Assembly: GCF_001426865.1 (NCBI RefSeq)
Contig: NZ_LMFO01000029.1
Span: 434,001-498,000, forward strand
Origin: Paenibacillus sp. Root52
Lineage (GTDB): Bacteria > Bacillota > Bacilli > Paenibacillales > Paenibacillaceae
Length of the DNA: 64,000 nt
Direction: 5' to 3'
Position numbers and translations under genes: made by a program. The notes under the pieces were generated by a model, which searched no databases, was not told the DNA's origin, and saw only the letters and a list, made by a program, of their open reading frames with translations. The first letter of the stretch is position 1. Each line of letters starts with the position of its first letter. Shown here in pieces: positions 8,142-16,856 of the stretch.

Positions 8142-8690
8142 ATGCCAACCATCTATGATTTTACTGTGACCAAAACGAGTGGGGAACGATTCCCGCTCTA
8201 TCAATATGAGGGTAAGCCTATGTTGATCGTAAATACGGCAAGCAAATGTAAGTATACTCATCAGTTTGATGATATGCAGAAGCTGTTTGATCAGTATAAA
8301 GATCAGGGCTTACAAATTATCGGTTTTCCTTGCAATCAGTTTGCAGAGCAAGAGCCGGGAAGTAGTGCAGAAGCAGAATCCTTCTGTCAGATTAATTATG
8401 GTGTGAAGTTCCCGATGTTCTCCAAAATGGACGTGAATGGTGAAGCGGCTCATCCATTGTATGACTTTCTCAAAAAGTCGGGGCCATTTGCAGGTTTTGA
8501 TGAGACAGATGTGCAGGCGAAGTTGCTGAAACTAATGGTTTCGGATAAGGCTCCAGAGTGGCTACATGGAGATGCGATCAAATGGAATTTCACTAAATTT
8601 CTGATTGATAGCGAGGGACGTGTTGTTAAACGTTTTGAGCCGATTGATTCCATAGCTGATATCCAGACTAGCATTGAGCAACTTCTGTAA
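8142..8690 (+). CDS. Glutathione peroxidase family protein (Cys type), 182 aa
   Basis: A thiol-dependent peroxidase of the GPx fold that detoxifies hydroperoxides, in bacteria usually with thioredoxin as reductant. NTASKC puts the peroxidatic Cys at residue 36 in place of selenocysteine. The GFPCNQF motif (with the catalytic Gln region) and KWNFTKFLID (catalytic Trp/Asn) follow. The usual C-G-F-T-P-Q is here C-K-Y-T-H-Q. GAGGAG precedes the chosen ATG; an upstream in-frame ATG at 8088 lies within the promoter palindrome and is unlikely. Confidence 0.93.
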   Translation: MPTIYDFTVTKTSGERFPLYQYEGKPMLIVNTASKCKYTHQFDDMQKLFDQYKDQGLQIIGFPCNQFAEQEPGSSAEAESFCQINYGVKFPMFSKMDVNGEAAHPLYDFLKKSGPFAGFDETDVQAKLLKLMVSDKAPEWLHGDAIKWNFTKFLIDSEGRVVKRFEPIDSIADIQTSIEQLL

Positions 8691-8837
8691 TTGGACAAGG
8701 GGCAGAGTGCGTTAGCATTAGTTTATAATACATGCTGTTCCATAGAGGCCATGACACGTAACGTATTCATTATATGTGTTCATGGCTTCTGTTCGCTGTA
8801 AGGAACCAAAACCTCTCTCCAACAGGAGGTATTATTG

Positions 8838-9689
8838 ATGCCACGAATGATGCATTTTACGAACCCGCTTGAATATAGTTATCGCTCCACCAGTTTATTT
8901 AACGTGGGGAAGTCGGATGGATTCCATGCGCACGCTCAGTATGAGATCTATTATTTTCATGCTGGGGAGTGCACATACATCATTGGAGATCGTGTCTATG
9001 TGCTAGCGCCGGGAGACTTAGTTCTAATGCATGGCATGACGCTCCACAGACCCCACCCCATTGCGGGTAAGCGCTATGAACGAACGACGCTGCACTTCGA
9101 TCCCTCGGCAGTTCGCAGCCATTTACATCCAGATCGAATGGATGAAGTGCTTCAGCCTTTTGAGGAATTAGGGAATTGCCGTATTAATCTAAAAGGAGAA
9201 GTCCGAGCAGAGTTTGAACAATTGTTATTGCAGCTTCATCAACTTTCATTGCATTCAAGCTCCTTCGTACAGGAACGATTGAACATTCGCTTATGCGAAC
9301 TCTTATATGTTATTGCTGGCATCTGTCAGGGTAATCTGGAGGAGCATCGCCCTTCTTCAGATAAAGAACGACATGTCCAACACATCATTCGATATGTAGA
9401 CATGCATTATATGCATGATATTAGTCTAGATGATCTGGCGAATGAGCTTCATTTATCGAAGCCTTATATGGCGGGGTTGTTCAAGGAAACGACAGGCAGT
9501 ACGATCTTTAAATATCTGTACGACCGGCGAATCAACCAGGCGAAGGTATTATTTCAATTTCAACCCGGCATTAGTGTAACCGAAGCTGCCCGTCTGTCAG
9601 GGTTCAAGCGCTTGTCTCATTTTAGTCGTATCTTCAAACAAAGTGTAGGTTGTGGCCCGGATCTGTACCGGACTCGTTTACATCAATGA
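8838..9689 (+). CDS. AraC-family transcriptional regulator with N-terminal cupin, 283 aa
   Basis: An N-terminal cupin sensor region (HAHAQYEIYYFHAGECTYIIG; RVYVLAPGDLVLMH) is followed by a C-terminal double helix-turn-helix from about residue 185 (DISLDDLANELHLSKPYMAGLFKETTG and VTEAARLSGFKRLSHFSRIFKQ). The architecture is that of sugar-responsive AraC regulators. AGGAGGT lies seven bases before the ATG at 8838. No obvious target gene is adjacent; the upstream peroxidase is in the same direction. Confidence 0.9.
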   Translation: MPRMMHFTNPLEYSYRSTSLFNVGKSDGFHAHAQYEIYYFHAGECTYIIGDRVYVLAPGDLVLMHGMTLHRPHPIAGKRYERTTLHFDPSAVRSHLHPDRMDEVLQPFEELGNCRINLKGEVRAEFEQLLLQLHQLSLHSSSFVQERLNIRLCELLYVIAGICQGNLEEHRPSSDKERHVQHIIRYVDMHYMHDISLDDLANELHLSKPYMAGLFKETTGSTIFKYLYDRRINQAKVLFQFQPGISVTEAARLSGFKRLSHFSRIFKQSVGCGPDLYRTRLHQ

Positions 9690-9698
9690 CATATTATG

Positions 9699-9728
9699 GT
9701 CGGTCAGCTTATGCTGATCGGCTTTTTT
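9699..9728 (+). terminator. Rho-independent terminator after the AraC gene
   Basis: Stem TCGGTCAGC / GCTGATCGG with a TTAT loop, followed by a run of Ts. Confidence 0.8.
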
Positions 9729-9851
9729 GTTATACATGATGATGCTCACTAAGCTGCAGATACGCCACTCTTTTTGTTTAGAAGACATGCAGAAAAGGTA
9801 AAGAAAGGATAAAGAGAAGATCAGCATCTCAATTCGAAGGAGGCGTTTAGA

Positions 9852-10091
9852 ATGGAAAACAACAAAGTGGGCGATACTACATCATCGAAACAGAAATACA
9901 CGAGAGACCATCCAGAGCAGTATGCCACCGAGAAGGAAAGTTTGTTCGATAAATATGCAGAGGAACAGACGGTAGATCCGATTCCGATGGAGGATCTGAA
10001 TATGGAGAAGCAGGAAGAGAAACGCAAGGATCAGACGAAGAGCAATTCGTCCACAGAGGAAAAATATCGCGCAGATTATCGGAAATCGTAA
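9852..10091 (+). CDS. Small highly charged protein, 79 aa
   Basis: GAAGGAGGCG lies just upstream of the ATG. The protein is extremely hydrophilic (Lys, Glu, Asp, Gln, Thr), without hydrophobic core or Cys, and so is probably intrinsically disordered. It resembles small stress- or spore-related proteins in composition only; no family is recognised. It stands alone between two terminators or promoters. Confidence 0.65.
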   Translation: MENNKVGDTTSSKQKYTRDHPEQYATEKESLFDKYAEEQTVDPIPMEDLNMEKQEEKRKDQTKSNSSTEEKYRADYRKS

Positions 10092-10183
10092 GGTTTTGAT
10101 GGATGTCATAGCTCGGAGAGTATGCATTGTATTGTAATGAGGGATAACAGAGTTTGTATATTTAGTGAAAATAAAATAGTTTA

Positions 10184-10222
10184 TTGACTAATGTTTGTTA
10201 CTATATTATGGTTACTAATGTT
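10184..10222 (+). promoter_or_regulatory. Promoter and repeated operator half-sites before the nitroreductase
   Basis: A -35 TTGACT (10184-10189) is followed 17 bases later by a weak -10. Two copies of ACTAATGTT (10187-10195, 10214-10222) and two of GTTACTA (10197-10203, 10211-10217) overlap it. These may be sites for a redox- or quinone-sensing MarR/HxlR-type regulator. Confidence 0.45.
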
Positions 10223-10259
10223 GGTATGATGAATGACAAATTTAGGAGGCGAATATGTA

Positions 10260-10862
10260 ATGTCTACAACTTTCTTTGACGCATTGAAAAACAGAAGATC
10301 TTATTATGGAATCAGTAAAGAATCCACTATCTCGGATGCTAAAATCCAAGAGATCGTAGAAGAAGCGGTGAAATACACGCCAACTTCATTCAACTCACAA
10401 ACATCCCGCGCAGTGGTATTGCTGGGCGAGCAACATGATAAATTGTGGAATCACACAGAAGAAATTTTGCGTGAGGTTGTAGGTAACGAAGAAGCATTCA
10501 AATCTACATCTGAGAAAATGGCAGGATTCCGTAGCGGTTATGGTACGGTTCTGTTCTTCGAAGACAACAACGTAATCGCACAACTTCAACAGAACTTTGC
10601 AGCTTATGCGGATAACTTCCCAATCTGGGCTAACCAATCCAATGGTATGTTGCAACTGGTGATCTGGACAGCATTGGAACAAGAAGGATTGGGCGCTTCT
10701 CTGCAACACTACAATCCACTGATTGATGAGAAAGTTAAACAAGAGTGGAACATTCCAGAAAACTGGAGACTGATTGCTCAGATGCCATTTGGTAAACCGA
10801 CAGCTACACCAGGTGAGAAGGAATTCCAACCGATTGAAGAGCGTGTAAAAGTACACAAATAA
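10260..10862 (+). CDS. Nitroreductase family protein (Frm2-like), 200 aa
   Basis: An FMN-dependent oxidoreductase of the nitroreductase fold. The N-terminus FFDALKNRRSYYGISKES, YTPTSFNSQTSRAVVLLG (FMN contact region) and the C-terminal IAQMPFGKP match the Frm2/Hbn1-like branch, which acts in nitro-compound or quinone and lipid hydroperoxide stress. AGGAGGC precedes the ATG at 10260; the earlier in-frame ATG at 10233 would include that ribosome site. A single-gene transcript bounded by its own promoter and terminator. Confidence 0.92.
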   Translation: MSTTFFDALKNRRSYYGISKESTISDAKIQEIVEEAVKYTPTSFNSQTSRAVVLLGEQHDKLWNHTEEILREVVGNEEAFKSTSEKMAGFRSGYGTVLFFEDNNVIAQLQQNFAAYADNFPIWANQSNGMLQLVIWTALEQEGLGASLQHYNPLIDEKVKQEWNIPENWRLIAQMPFGKPTATPGEKEFQPIEERVKVHK

Positions 10863-10917
10863 GCTACATTACTTTTAGCTGCTTTCAATCCAATTCCCAA
10901 CATTTAACCACATACGG

Positions 10918-10975
10918 CCTCGCTTCAATTTGGTACGATGATCTATGATCGTACTCCAATGAAGCGAGGCTTTTT
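10918..10975 (+). terminator. Long terminator hairpin between nitroreductase and the GH18 gene
   Basis: The outer stem CCTCGCTTCA (10918-10927) pairs with TGAAGCGAGG (10960-10969). An inner stem GTACGAT / ATCGTAC extends it, and five Ts follow. The 3' arm also contains the only GAGG that could serve as ribosome site for the gene starting at 10979. Confidence 0.85.
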
Positions 10976-10978
10976 AAT

Positions 10979-12613
10979 GTGATAAATGGAAGAAAGAAAT
11001 TAACCTATAAACGGATATTAAAGCTGGTATTGAGTGGAGTGGTTCTACTTGGCTGGGTGACGAGTTACAACACTAATGCAGCTCAAGCTGCGAGCGCTAC
11101 ACAGCAATTTCAAGACATCAGTAATAGTTATGCTCGTGTTGCTATTATGAATCTAGTAAATAAGGGAATCGCCGCGGGTACCACCGACCGTACTTTTGAG
11201 CCTAAGAAAGCAGTGACCCGAGCTGAGTTTGCCACTTTTGCGGTTAGAGTACTGGGATTGAAACCAGTGAAAAACAATCTGAATCCCTATCAGGATACGA
11301 GTTCAAATGCTTGGTATTATGGCAATATCTCTGCGATGACAAACCTTAATATTATGGAAGGGAAGGGTCAGGGGATATTTCAACCTAATGCCAACATTAC
11401 GAGAGAGGAAGCAGCAACACTACTCGTAAGAATGCTGAAAAAACAGGTAGGTTCTACAGGACTTCTTCCTTATACTTATGCAGATGCATCTCTTATATCA
11501 AGTTGGGCCAAACCTTATGTACAAGCAGTCTATCAATTAGGTTTAATGCGAGGTAGTGATGGATACTTCCGACCACATGATCAGGTGACTAGAGAAGAAG
11601 CGGCGGTTATGCTTGATGCGATTCTGCAGAATAAAGCATGGTCTGAGCAGCTGCAAACACCAGATCAATTGGGGATTCAACTCGGTTGGCAATATGATTC
11701 AACGACAGCAGAATTTAAACAACAGGTGCAACAATCGGAAGTGAACACACTCGTGCCTCGATGGTTCTTCCTGAATAGCAGTATGCAGGTGACTGACCAT
11801 ACCGATTCGACATTGTTAACATGGGCAAGGTCTACGGGGCGGGAGGTGTGGCCTCTTCTGGGGAACCGTTCGAATCCGACACTAACCCATCAGATGTTAT
11901 CTAGTGCTACAAATCGAGCCAATGTGATATCCCAGGTAGTTGCTTATGTGAAAAAGTATGATTTACATGGCATTAATGTGGATTTTGAAAATGTACAGCC
12001 TGCTGACCGAGAGGGGTTGACTTCATTTGTCACATCCCTGGCGACATCTCTACATGCTGTAGGTGCTGTTATATCTGTGGATGTATCCCCTAATCTTGGA
12101 ACCGATTGGACAGCGGCATTTGATTACGCTAGGTTAGGGGCAGTATCTGATTACATGGTACTGATGGGATATGAAGAGCATTGGAATGGTGACCCCATTG
12201 CTGGTTCGGTTGCATCGCTGCCATGGGTAGAACAAGGATTAGAGACCATGCTTACTGACGTTGTACGCTCCAAAGTAATATTGGCACTCCCGCTCTACAC
12301 ACGGGATTGGTCATCACGGAACCCGGCTACAAGTTCATGGGATATTACGCTTGGGGAGCAAGGCATGCGAGCCAAGGCTCAAGGCTCTGTGAGACAATGG
12401 AATGCTAGTTTGGCACAGTATGTTATTGGTTATTCAAGTAGCGGTATTCCACGATATATCTGGGCAGAAGATAGCCGTTCTTTAACTGCCAAAGTGAGGA
12501 TGAGCACTGCAAGGAATATTGCTGGTTTAGCGTACTGGTATATGGGTGGAGAAACCTCAGATGTGTGGAATGCCATTTCGAATGCTAATCGCTTTGAGTC
12601 ATATGTATTTTGA
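10979..12613 (+). CDS. S-layer-anchored GH18-family hydrolase, 544 aa
   Basis: A signal peptide (hydrophobic residues about 13-35, cleavage near AQA-AS) is followed by three SLH domains (about 44-95, 103-155 and 163-215) that bind pyruvylated cell-wall polymer. A GH18-type TIM barrel then occupies about 230-544. The active-site strand reads GINVDFEN: catalytic Glu is E337 and D335 is kept, while the first two Asp of DxxDxDxE are replaced, as in YaaH/SleL-type peptidoglycan glucosaminidases. A cell-wall substrate is therefore more likely than chitin. GTG is the only plausible start. Confidence 0.88.
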   Translation: MINGRKKLTYKRILKLVLSGVVLLGWVTSYNTNAAQAASATQQFQDISNSYARVAIMNLVNKGIAAGTTDRTFEPKKAVTRAEFATFAVRVLGLKPVKNNLNPYQDTSSNAWYYGNISAMTNLNIMEGKGQGIFQPNANITREEAATLLVRMLKKQVGSTGLLPYTYADASLISSWAKPYVQAVYQLGLMRGSDGYFRPHDQVTREEAAVMLDAILQNKAWSEQLQTPDQLGIQLGWQYDSTTAEFKQQVQQSEVNTLVPRWFFLNSSMQVTDHTDSTLLTWARSTGREVWPLLGNRSNPTLTHQMLSSATNRANVISQVVAYVKKYDLHGINVDFENVQPADREGLTSFVTSLATSLHAVGAVISVDVSPNLGTDWTAAFDYARLGAVSDYMVLMGYEEHWNGDPIAGSVASLPWVEQGLETMLTDVVRSKVILALPLYTRDWSSRNPATSSWDITLGEQGMRAKAQGSVRQWNASLAQYVIGYSSSGIPRYIWAEDSRSLTAKVRMSTARNIAGLAYWYMGGETSDVWNAISNANRFESYVF

Positions 12614-12625
12614 ATATCTACATTC

Positions 12626-12672
12626 AACCCAAATGAACCGAGTTGCTCGCGGACGGTTTGGGTTGTTTGCTT
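12626..12672 (+). terminator. Terminator after the SLH-GH18 gene
   Basis: Stem AACCCAAA / TTTGGGTT with inner CCG/CGG pairing, followed by a T-rich but interrupted tail. Confidence 0.6.
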
Positions 12673-12785
12673 TGGAACAAACTATAGGTAGGCGTTTGAG
12701 TTAGTGTAGTTGGTTTAATGTATATAAGGGTTTTATGAAACTACACATAGAAAATAGAAGATGATAGCATTGGAGGAGAGAGAGC

Positions 12786-13715
12786 ATGCAGAATTATGAT
12801 TCCATTATTGTAGGCGGAGGAATTGCAGGGCTTCAGGCGGCTATCCAGCTGGGACGTTATAGCTCACATCGTGTGCTTGTAATTGATGCGGGAGAAGGAC
12901 GATCCACCCTGTGCCGAACCTATCACAATATTCTTGGTTATCCTGACGGCGTTTCTGGAGAAGAGTTACGTGCCAAAGGTAGAACGCAGGCAGAACGAAC
13001 CGGAGTTGAATTTCAAAAGGGTCGTGTGATCGAAGCTAAACGGAAAGGGGAACGTATCCAGCTTACCAGTGATAATGGGATGACTGTCGAAACGAGCACC
13101 GTTCTACTAGCCACTGGACTTTCTGATCGAATACCGGACATTCAGGGGTTAAACCCAACACTTGGCAAGACGGTGTATGTGTGCCCAGATTGTGATGGCT
13201 ATGAGATACAAGATCGTAAGACCGTCTTATTAGGTTCTGGAGAAGCTGGTGCGAATATGGCACTAATATTAATTGAACGAACCAATGATCTGTTATATGT
13301 GAATCATGAACATAAGCAAATCTCGGCTGAGCTTCATCGTAGAATGAAGGAAGAGGGAATTCGTTATCTGGAAGCCACTGTGCAGGAAGTGCAGCAATCA
13401 GAAGAGGGTTATATTACAGGAATTCTAACAGATGATGGTCAGATGTTTGAATCTGAGCGCGGTTTTATCGCTTTTGGAGGCAACCGGGTACACTATGAAT
13501 TAGCAGAGCAATTGGGTGCAGAGATTGCTGACAATAGACATGTGAAAGCTGACCCACGTACAATGATAGCAGCTCCGAATGTTTGGATTGCAGGGGATCT
13601 CGGTTTGCACGCCGAACAAGCGACAGTAGCGATGGGAGAAGGCGCCATTGCGGCGATCTGGATTCACAAGGAATTGCAGCGTATTGCTAAGGAATCAAAG
13701 GTAAGCCAGTTCTAA
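12786..13715 (+). CDS. FAD/NAD(P)-dependent oxidoreductase, thioredoxin-reductase-like, 309 aa
   Basis: A Rossmann FAD motif VGGGIAGLQAA lies at the N-terminus. The redox pair C133-P-D-C136 sits in the context V-C-P-D-C-D-G-Y-E, where thioredoxin reductases have C-A-T/V-C. A second dinucleotide-binding loop LGSGEAGANMA and the FAD-closing segment VWIAGDLGLHAEQATVAMGEG follow. It belongs to the low-molecular-weight TrxR superfamily; the electron acceptor is unclear. GGAGGAGAG precedes the ATG. Confidence 0.9.
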   Translation: MQNYDSIIVGGGIAGLQAAIQLGRYSSHRVLVIDAGEGRSTLCRTYHNILGYPDGVSGEELRAKGRTQAERTGVEFQKGRVIEAKRKGERIQLTSDNGMTVETSTVLLATGLSDRIPDIQGLNPTLGKTVYVCPDCDGYEIQDRKTVLLGSGEAGANMALILIERTNDLLYVNHEHKQISAELHRRMKEEGIRYLEATVQEVQQSEEGYITGILTDDGQMFESERGFIAFGGNRVHYELAEQLGAEIADNRHVKADPRTMIAAPNVWIAGDLGLHAEQATVAMGEGAIAAIWIHKELQRIAKESKVSQF

Positions 13716-13728
13716 TCAGGTGAAAATT

Positions 13729-13772
13729 TCTGTAATTGATATCTCAAAAATCTGTAATCGATATCGCAAAAT
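13729..13772. repeat. Tandem 22-bp imperfect repeat
   Basis: Two adjacent units, 13729-13750 and 13751-13772, both begin TCTGTAAT and share GATATC-like cores, with about four differences. They lie between the flavoprotein stop and a terminator. Function unknown. Confidence 0.6.
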
Positions 13773-13781
13773 AATCAAGAA

Positions 13782-13823
13782 GAAAAAGTCCTTTTACCCT
13801 GGATAGGGTAGAAGGACTTTTTT
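13782..13823. terminator. Bidirectional terminator
   Basis: Stem AAAAAGTCCTT / AAGGACTTTTTT with an inner CCCT/AGGG stem. It serves the flavoprotein gene on the plus strand and the small gene on the minus strand. Confidence 0.88.
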
Positions 13824-13839
13824 GATTCTGTAGCCAGTG

Positions 13840-14028
13840 TTATGAATCTTTTTTATCAATTTGTTCTTTTTTGGAATTCTTTTTGGGGTGAGCTATATTG
13901 TCTACAATGTCCCCAACAGCATTCTCAATCATGTCCGTTGGCCCCGGATTATCTTGGTCTGGGTGTAAGATGGTGTTTACACCGGGTTTGAGATTTTTAT
14001 TCGTTTTATCTTTTTTTGACTCACTCAT
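13840..14028 (-). CDS. Small hydrophilic protein, 62 aa
   Basis: On the minus strand AGAAGGAGGA lies seven bases before the ATG at 14028 (an ATG also stands at 14031). The product is Lys-, Asn- and Asp-rich with a PTDMIENAVGDIVDN segment that could form one amphipathic helix. No signal or known domain. Convergent with the flavoprotein gene, sharing its terminator. Confidence 0.65.
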   Translation of the reverse strand: MSESKKDKTNKNLKPGVNTILHPDQDNPGPTDMIENAVGDIVDNIAHPKKNSKKEQIDKKDS

Positions 14029-14113
14029 CATTTAGTCCTCCTTCTGATATGAAGTACAAGGTATACCTAACATCTGCAATTGTTGTAATCTATATGTAAA
14101 CGATTAACCAATT

Positions 14114-14129
14114 CGTTTCATTTGAAACG
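14114..14129. promoter_or_regulatory. Perfect 7-2-7 palindrome between divergent genes
   Basis: CGTTTCA and TGAAACG are separated by TT. It lies between the small minus-strand gene and the FAD oxidase and could be an operator for either; GTTT...GGTAAA spacing is also compatible with an alternative-sigma (SigB-like) promoter toward the oxidase. Confidence 0.45.
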
Positions 14130-14154
14130 TGGTAAACGGAGGGATCGAGTGTAA

Positions 14155-15597
14155 GTGGTCAAAAAAGGTGTGATACTCCTATTACTGGCGATGTTATGTA
14201 TTTGGTCTTACTGGAGAACGAGTGGAAGTGATCAAGACCCTTATCTAATTACTGATTATAGTCGTCTACATCCTGTAAAGGTGGAGCGTATTGTACCAGG
14301 ACAAGAGGAAGAGCAGCTAATTAAGCTGCTACAGGACGCCAAAAGGCATAATCTGACCGTATCGATTGCTGGGCAGCGACATAGTCAGGGTGGTCATACT
14401 TACTACGAGGATGGAATTGTAATTGATATGACATCGTATAATCGGGTACTTGAGATTCAGCCTGATGCGAAGAAAATGACAGTACAGGCGGGAGCTACCT
14501 GGGCGGATGTACAACGGGCGATTAATCCCTATGGACTATCTGTGAAAAGTATGCAGTCCCAAAACATATTTACGGTGGGTGGCTCGATTAGTGTAAATGC
14601 ACATGGACGTGAACTCCGTAATGGAACATTAATGGAGAGTGTTGAATCCTTTCGGCTGCTAACAGCAGAGGGGCAGATTCGTGAAGTCAGTCGTACGCAT
14701 AATGCCGAACTGTTTTCTTTGGCATTAGGTGGATATGGTTTGTTTGGTGTAATACTTGACGTCACGTTAACGTTAACCGATGATGAATTGTATCATTTGA
14801 CGACGGATCAGGTTCTCGTTGAAGATTATCCGGCGTATTTCCGTAAAGACATCTTAGGGGATTCGAGTATGCGGATGCATCTGGCACGCATTTCGTTGAT
14901 ACCGAGTGAAGGCTATTTTCAGAATATGTATGCCATCAATTACGCTTTAGATTCTGAAGGTGACTTGAATGATTACAATCATCTTGCCAAGCGAGAGCAG
15001 GGTGTATTACCAGCCAAAGTCCTGTTTAATCTAAACCGAGAATTTCCGTGGGCAAAGGACTGGTTCTGGCAATTACAGCAACGTTATTTTGAGTCTCAGG
15101 ATGGTCAGCGGATCAGCCGCAATAATGCAATGGCATCTCCGTCCGCATTTATGGAGTATCATCAGCCTGGAAGTAATGACCTGCTTCAAGAATATTTTAT
15201 CCCGATTGATGAATTTCCGGCCTTTGTGCAAGAGATGGGGAAGATTGTAACCGAACAAGAATTAGATTTGCTCAATATAACGGTACGTTACGTGAAACAG
15301 GATGAAGAGGCTATGCTCTCGTATGCGACACAGGATATGTTTGGGCTGGTCTGTCTTTTTCACGCTTCATTATCGGAGGAAGAACAGACTACGTTCAAAT
15401 CTGGTCTTCAGCGGATCATTGATGCAGCTATTGCGCACAACGGTACATATTATTTGCCTTACGAGGCTTATGCCACGTCAGAACAATTCGAACAAGCCTA
15501 TAAGCATAAGCAGGCTTTTTTTGCGGCCAAAGAACGATATGATCCTGAGCATCGGTTTATGAATTATTTTATGGAGCAGTATGGGGGGGGGACGTAA
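14155..15597 (+). CDS. Membrane-anchored FAD-binding oxidase (FAD_binding_4 family), 480 aa
   Basis: An N-terminal hydrophobic helix (residues about 4-20) suggests export or anchoring. A vanillyl-alcohol-oxidase-type FAD domain follows: SIAGQRHSQGGHTYYEDGIVIDM, VQAGATWADVQ, then FTVGGSISVNAHGR. The C-terminus PEHRFMNYFMEQYG matches the end of alditol or gulonolactone oxidase-like proteins. Substrate unknown. GTG is used with GGAGGG 11 bases upstream. The last codons lie in a run of nine Gs, and the next gene starts directly after the stop. Confidence 0.85.
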   Translation: MVKKGVILLLLAMLCIWSYWRTSGSDQDPYLITDYSRLHPVKVERIVPGQEEEQLIKLLQDAKRHNLTVSIAGQRHSQGGHTYYEDGIVIDMTSYNRVLEIQPDAKKMTVQAGATWADVQRAINPYGLSVKSMQSQNIFTVGGSISVNAHGRELRNGTLMESVESFRLLTAEGQIREVSRTHNAELFSLALGGYGLFGVILDVTLTLTDDELYHLTTDQVLVEDYPAYFRKDILGDSSMRMHLARISLIPSEGYFQNMYAINYALDSEGDLNDYNHLAKREQGVLPAKVLFNLNREFPWAKDWFWQLQQRYFESQDGQRISRNNAMASPSAFMEYHQPGSNDLLQEYFIPIDEFPAFVQEMGKIVTEQELDLLNITVRYVKQDEEAMLSYATQDMFGLVCLFHASLSEEEQTTFKSGLQRIIDAAIAHNGTYYLPYEAYATSEQFEQAYKHKQAFFAAKERYDPEHRFMNYFMEQYGGGT

Positions 15598-16143
15598 ATG
15601 AGTATTCAATGGCTTGTTCGCTCACAGAGCATCGTCACCTTGGCATCAGGCATGATCTACCCGTATTATTTGCTTTTTCTCAAAAATCTAGGCAATAGCT
15701 TCTCGAAATACGGTCTAGCCTTTGCCGTTTTTACGATCAGCTCCGCAGCTGCTTCCCAATGGCTCGCACCTCGTTTAGATCAACATGCGAAGCAATGGCT
15801 TATTGTCAGTTCACTAGGCATGGCGGTTGCCATGATCGCTTTTCCATGGGTCTTGTCGTATATATGGGTATTGATATTACAGATGGTCATGGGCTTGTGT
15901 AATGCCATGCAACGTATGAGTGAACGTACACTACTAGCTGATCATACCTTACCGGGTCAGCGTGGAAAGGCTATGGGGAACTATCATTTTTGGACATCGG
16001 CGGCTTCAGGCTTTGCTGTTATTTTGGGAGGCGTGCTGATTGATTGGCTCACGATTGATGTACTATTTTATCTGAGCGCAGCATTATACGTAGGTGGGGC
16101 ATGGGCTGTGGGGAGATCCACATCTTCCGTGGAAACGAAGTGA
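15598..16143 (+). CDS. Half-length MFS-type transporter, 181 aa
   Basis: About six membrane segments, with an MFS-like loop (ADHTLPGQRGKAMGNYHFW, resembling the A-like motif after TM10) and G-rich helices such as SGFAVILGGVLIDWL. Full MFS proteins have 12 helices in about 400 aa, so this equals one half, most like a C-terminal half. No remaining half is found up- or downstream. It starts with no gap after the FAD oxidase. It is either a natural half-transporter or a decayed remnant. Confidence 0.7.
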   Translation: MSIQWLVRSQSIVTLASGMIYPYYLLFLKNLGNSFSKYGLAFAVFTISSAAASQWLAPRLDQHAKQWLIVSSLGMAVAMIAFPWVLSYIWVLILQMVMGLCNAMQRMSERTLLADHTLPGQRGKAMGNYHFWTSAASGFAVILGGVLIDWLTIDVLFYLSAALYVGGAWAVGRSTSSVETK

Positions 16144-16239
16144 TGGTAAAAAGTAGCATGTAGCACTGGCTGATTAATCTTTGAGCAGAGGTTTATATTA
16201 TAAGTAGTTATATTAATCACACTCAAGGAGGAATTCCGA

Positions 16240-16584
16240 ATGACTGAAAACAACCATGTTATTCATAAAGATGGGCAGGTCGCTACAGAACAAGTAGAAG
16301 GTGCAATCAACAAAATTCCTTCCGAACAGAGGGATAACATTTTAGAAAACTTTGATGCCTTTAAGGAATACCTTGGAAAACGTATTGCCGTTGGAGAGTC
16401 CATCGGACTGGGTGAAGAACAAATGGCCAAAATCGCTGAGAAAGTAGCCGATTATCTGGCTGCGAAGGAAGAGCCGCGCAACCGGGAAGAGAAATTGCTG
16501 CAGGAGCTATGGAATGTGGGCAAGGAAGAAGAACGTCATTTGCTTGCTCATATGCTCGTCCGGTTAGCCCAGCGTGCACAATAG
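16240..16584 (+). CDS. DUF3243-family protein, 114 aa
   Basis: The helical core FDAFKEYLGKRIAVGESIGLGEEQMAKIAEKVADYLA followed by EPRNREEKLLQELWNVG matches the DUF3243 family (YmfJ of B. subtilis). It is a cytosolic helical protein of unknown role. CAAGGAGGA is positioned well before the ATG. Own terminator downstream. Confidence 0.88.
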   Translation: MTENNHVIHKDGQVATEQVEGAINKIPSEQRDNILENFDAFKEYLGKRIAVGESIGLGEEQMAKIAEKVADYLAAKEEPRNREEKLLQELWNVGKEEERHLLAHMLVRLAQRAQ

Positions 16585-16597
16585 TCGATAACAATAG

Positions 16598-16630
16598 AGA
16601 CCTTGGATGAGAACATCCAAGGTCTTTCAT
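16598..16630 (+). terminator. Terminator after the DUF3243 gene
   Basis: Perfect stem AGACCTTGGATG / CATCCAAGGTCT with a GAGAA-type loop, then TTT. Confidence 0.88.
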
Positions 16631-16856
16631 TATTCTGACTTCATTACCGTTCTCAGTATAGTCCGATCGTTATCGTAATTAAGGAGAGCAGTGGTAACGT
16701 TCATTGTAACTATTTTTCATCTGGCTGATACTTTTACAATATCGACTTCACGTATGATATAGAAAGTTAGAATCAACCGATTAACTCATGTAGCGTTTGA
16801 GATGGAAGGCTTACGGTTAAGGAATAGTAACGTTCATATAAGGAGAGATGCTGCCT

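Noticed and set aside
10395-10856. 153-codon minus-strand frame opposite the nitroreductase
   Set aside because: Antisense shadow; sequence looks like reverse-complement coding bias.
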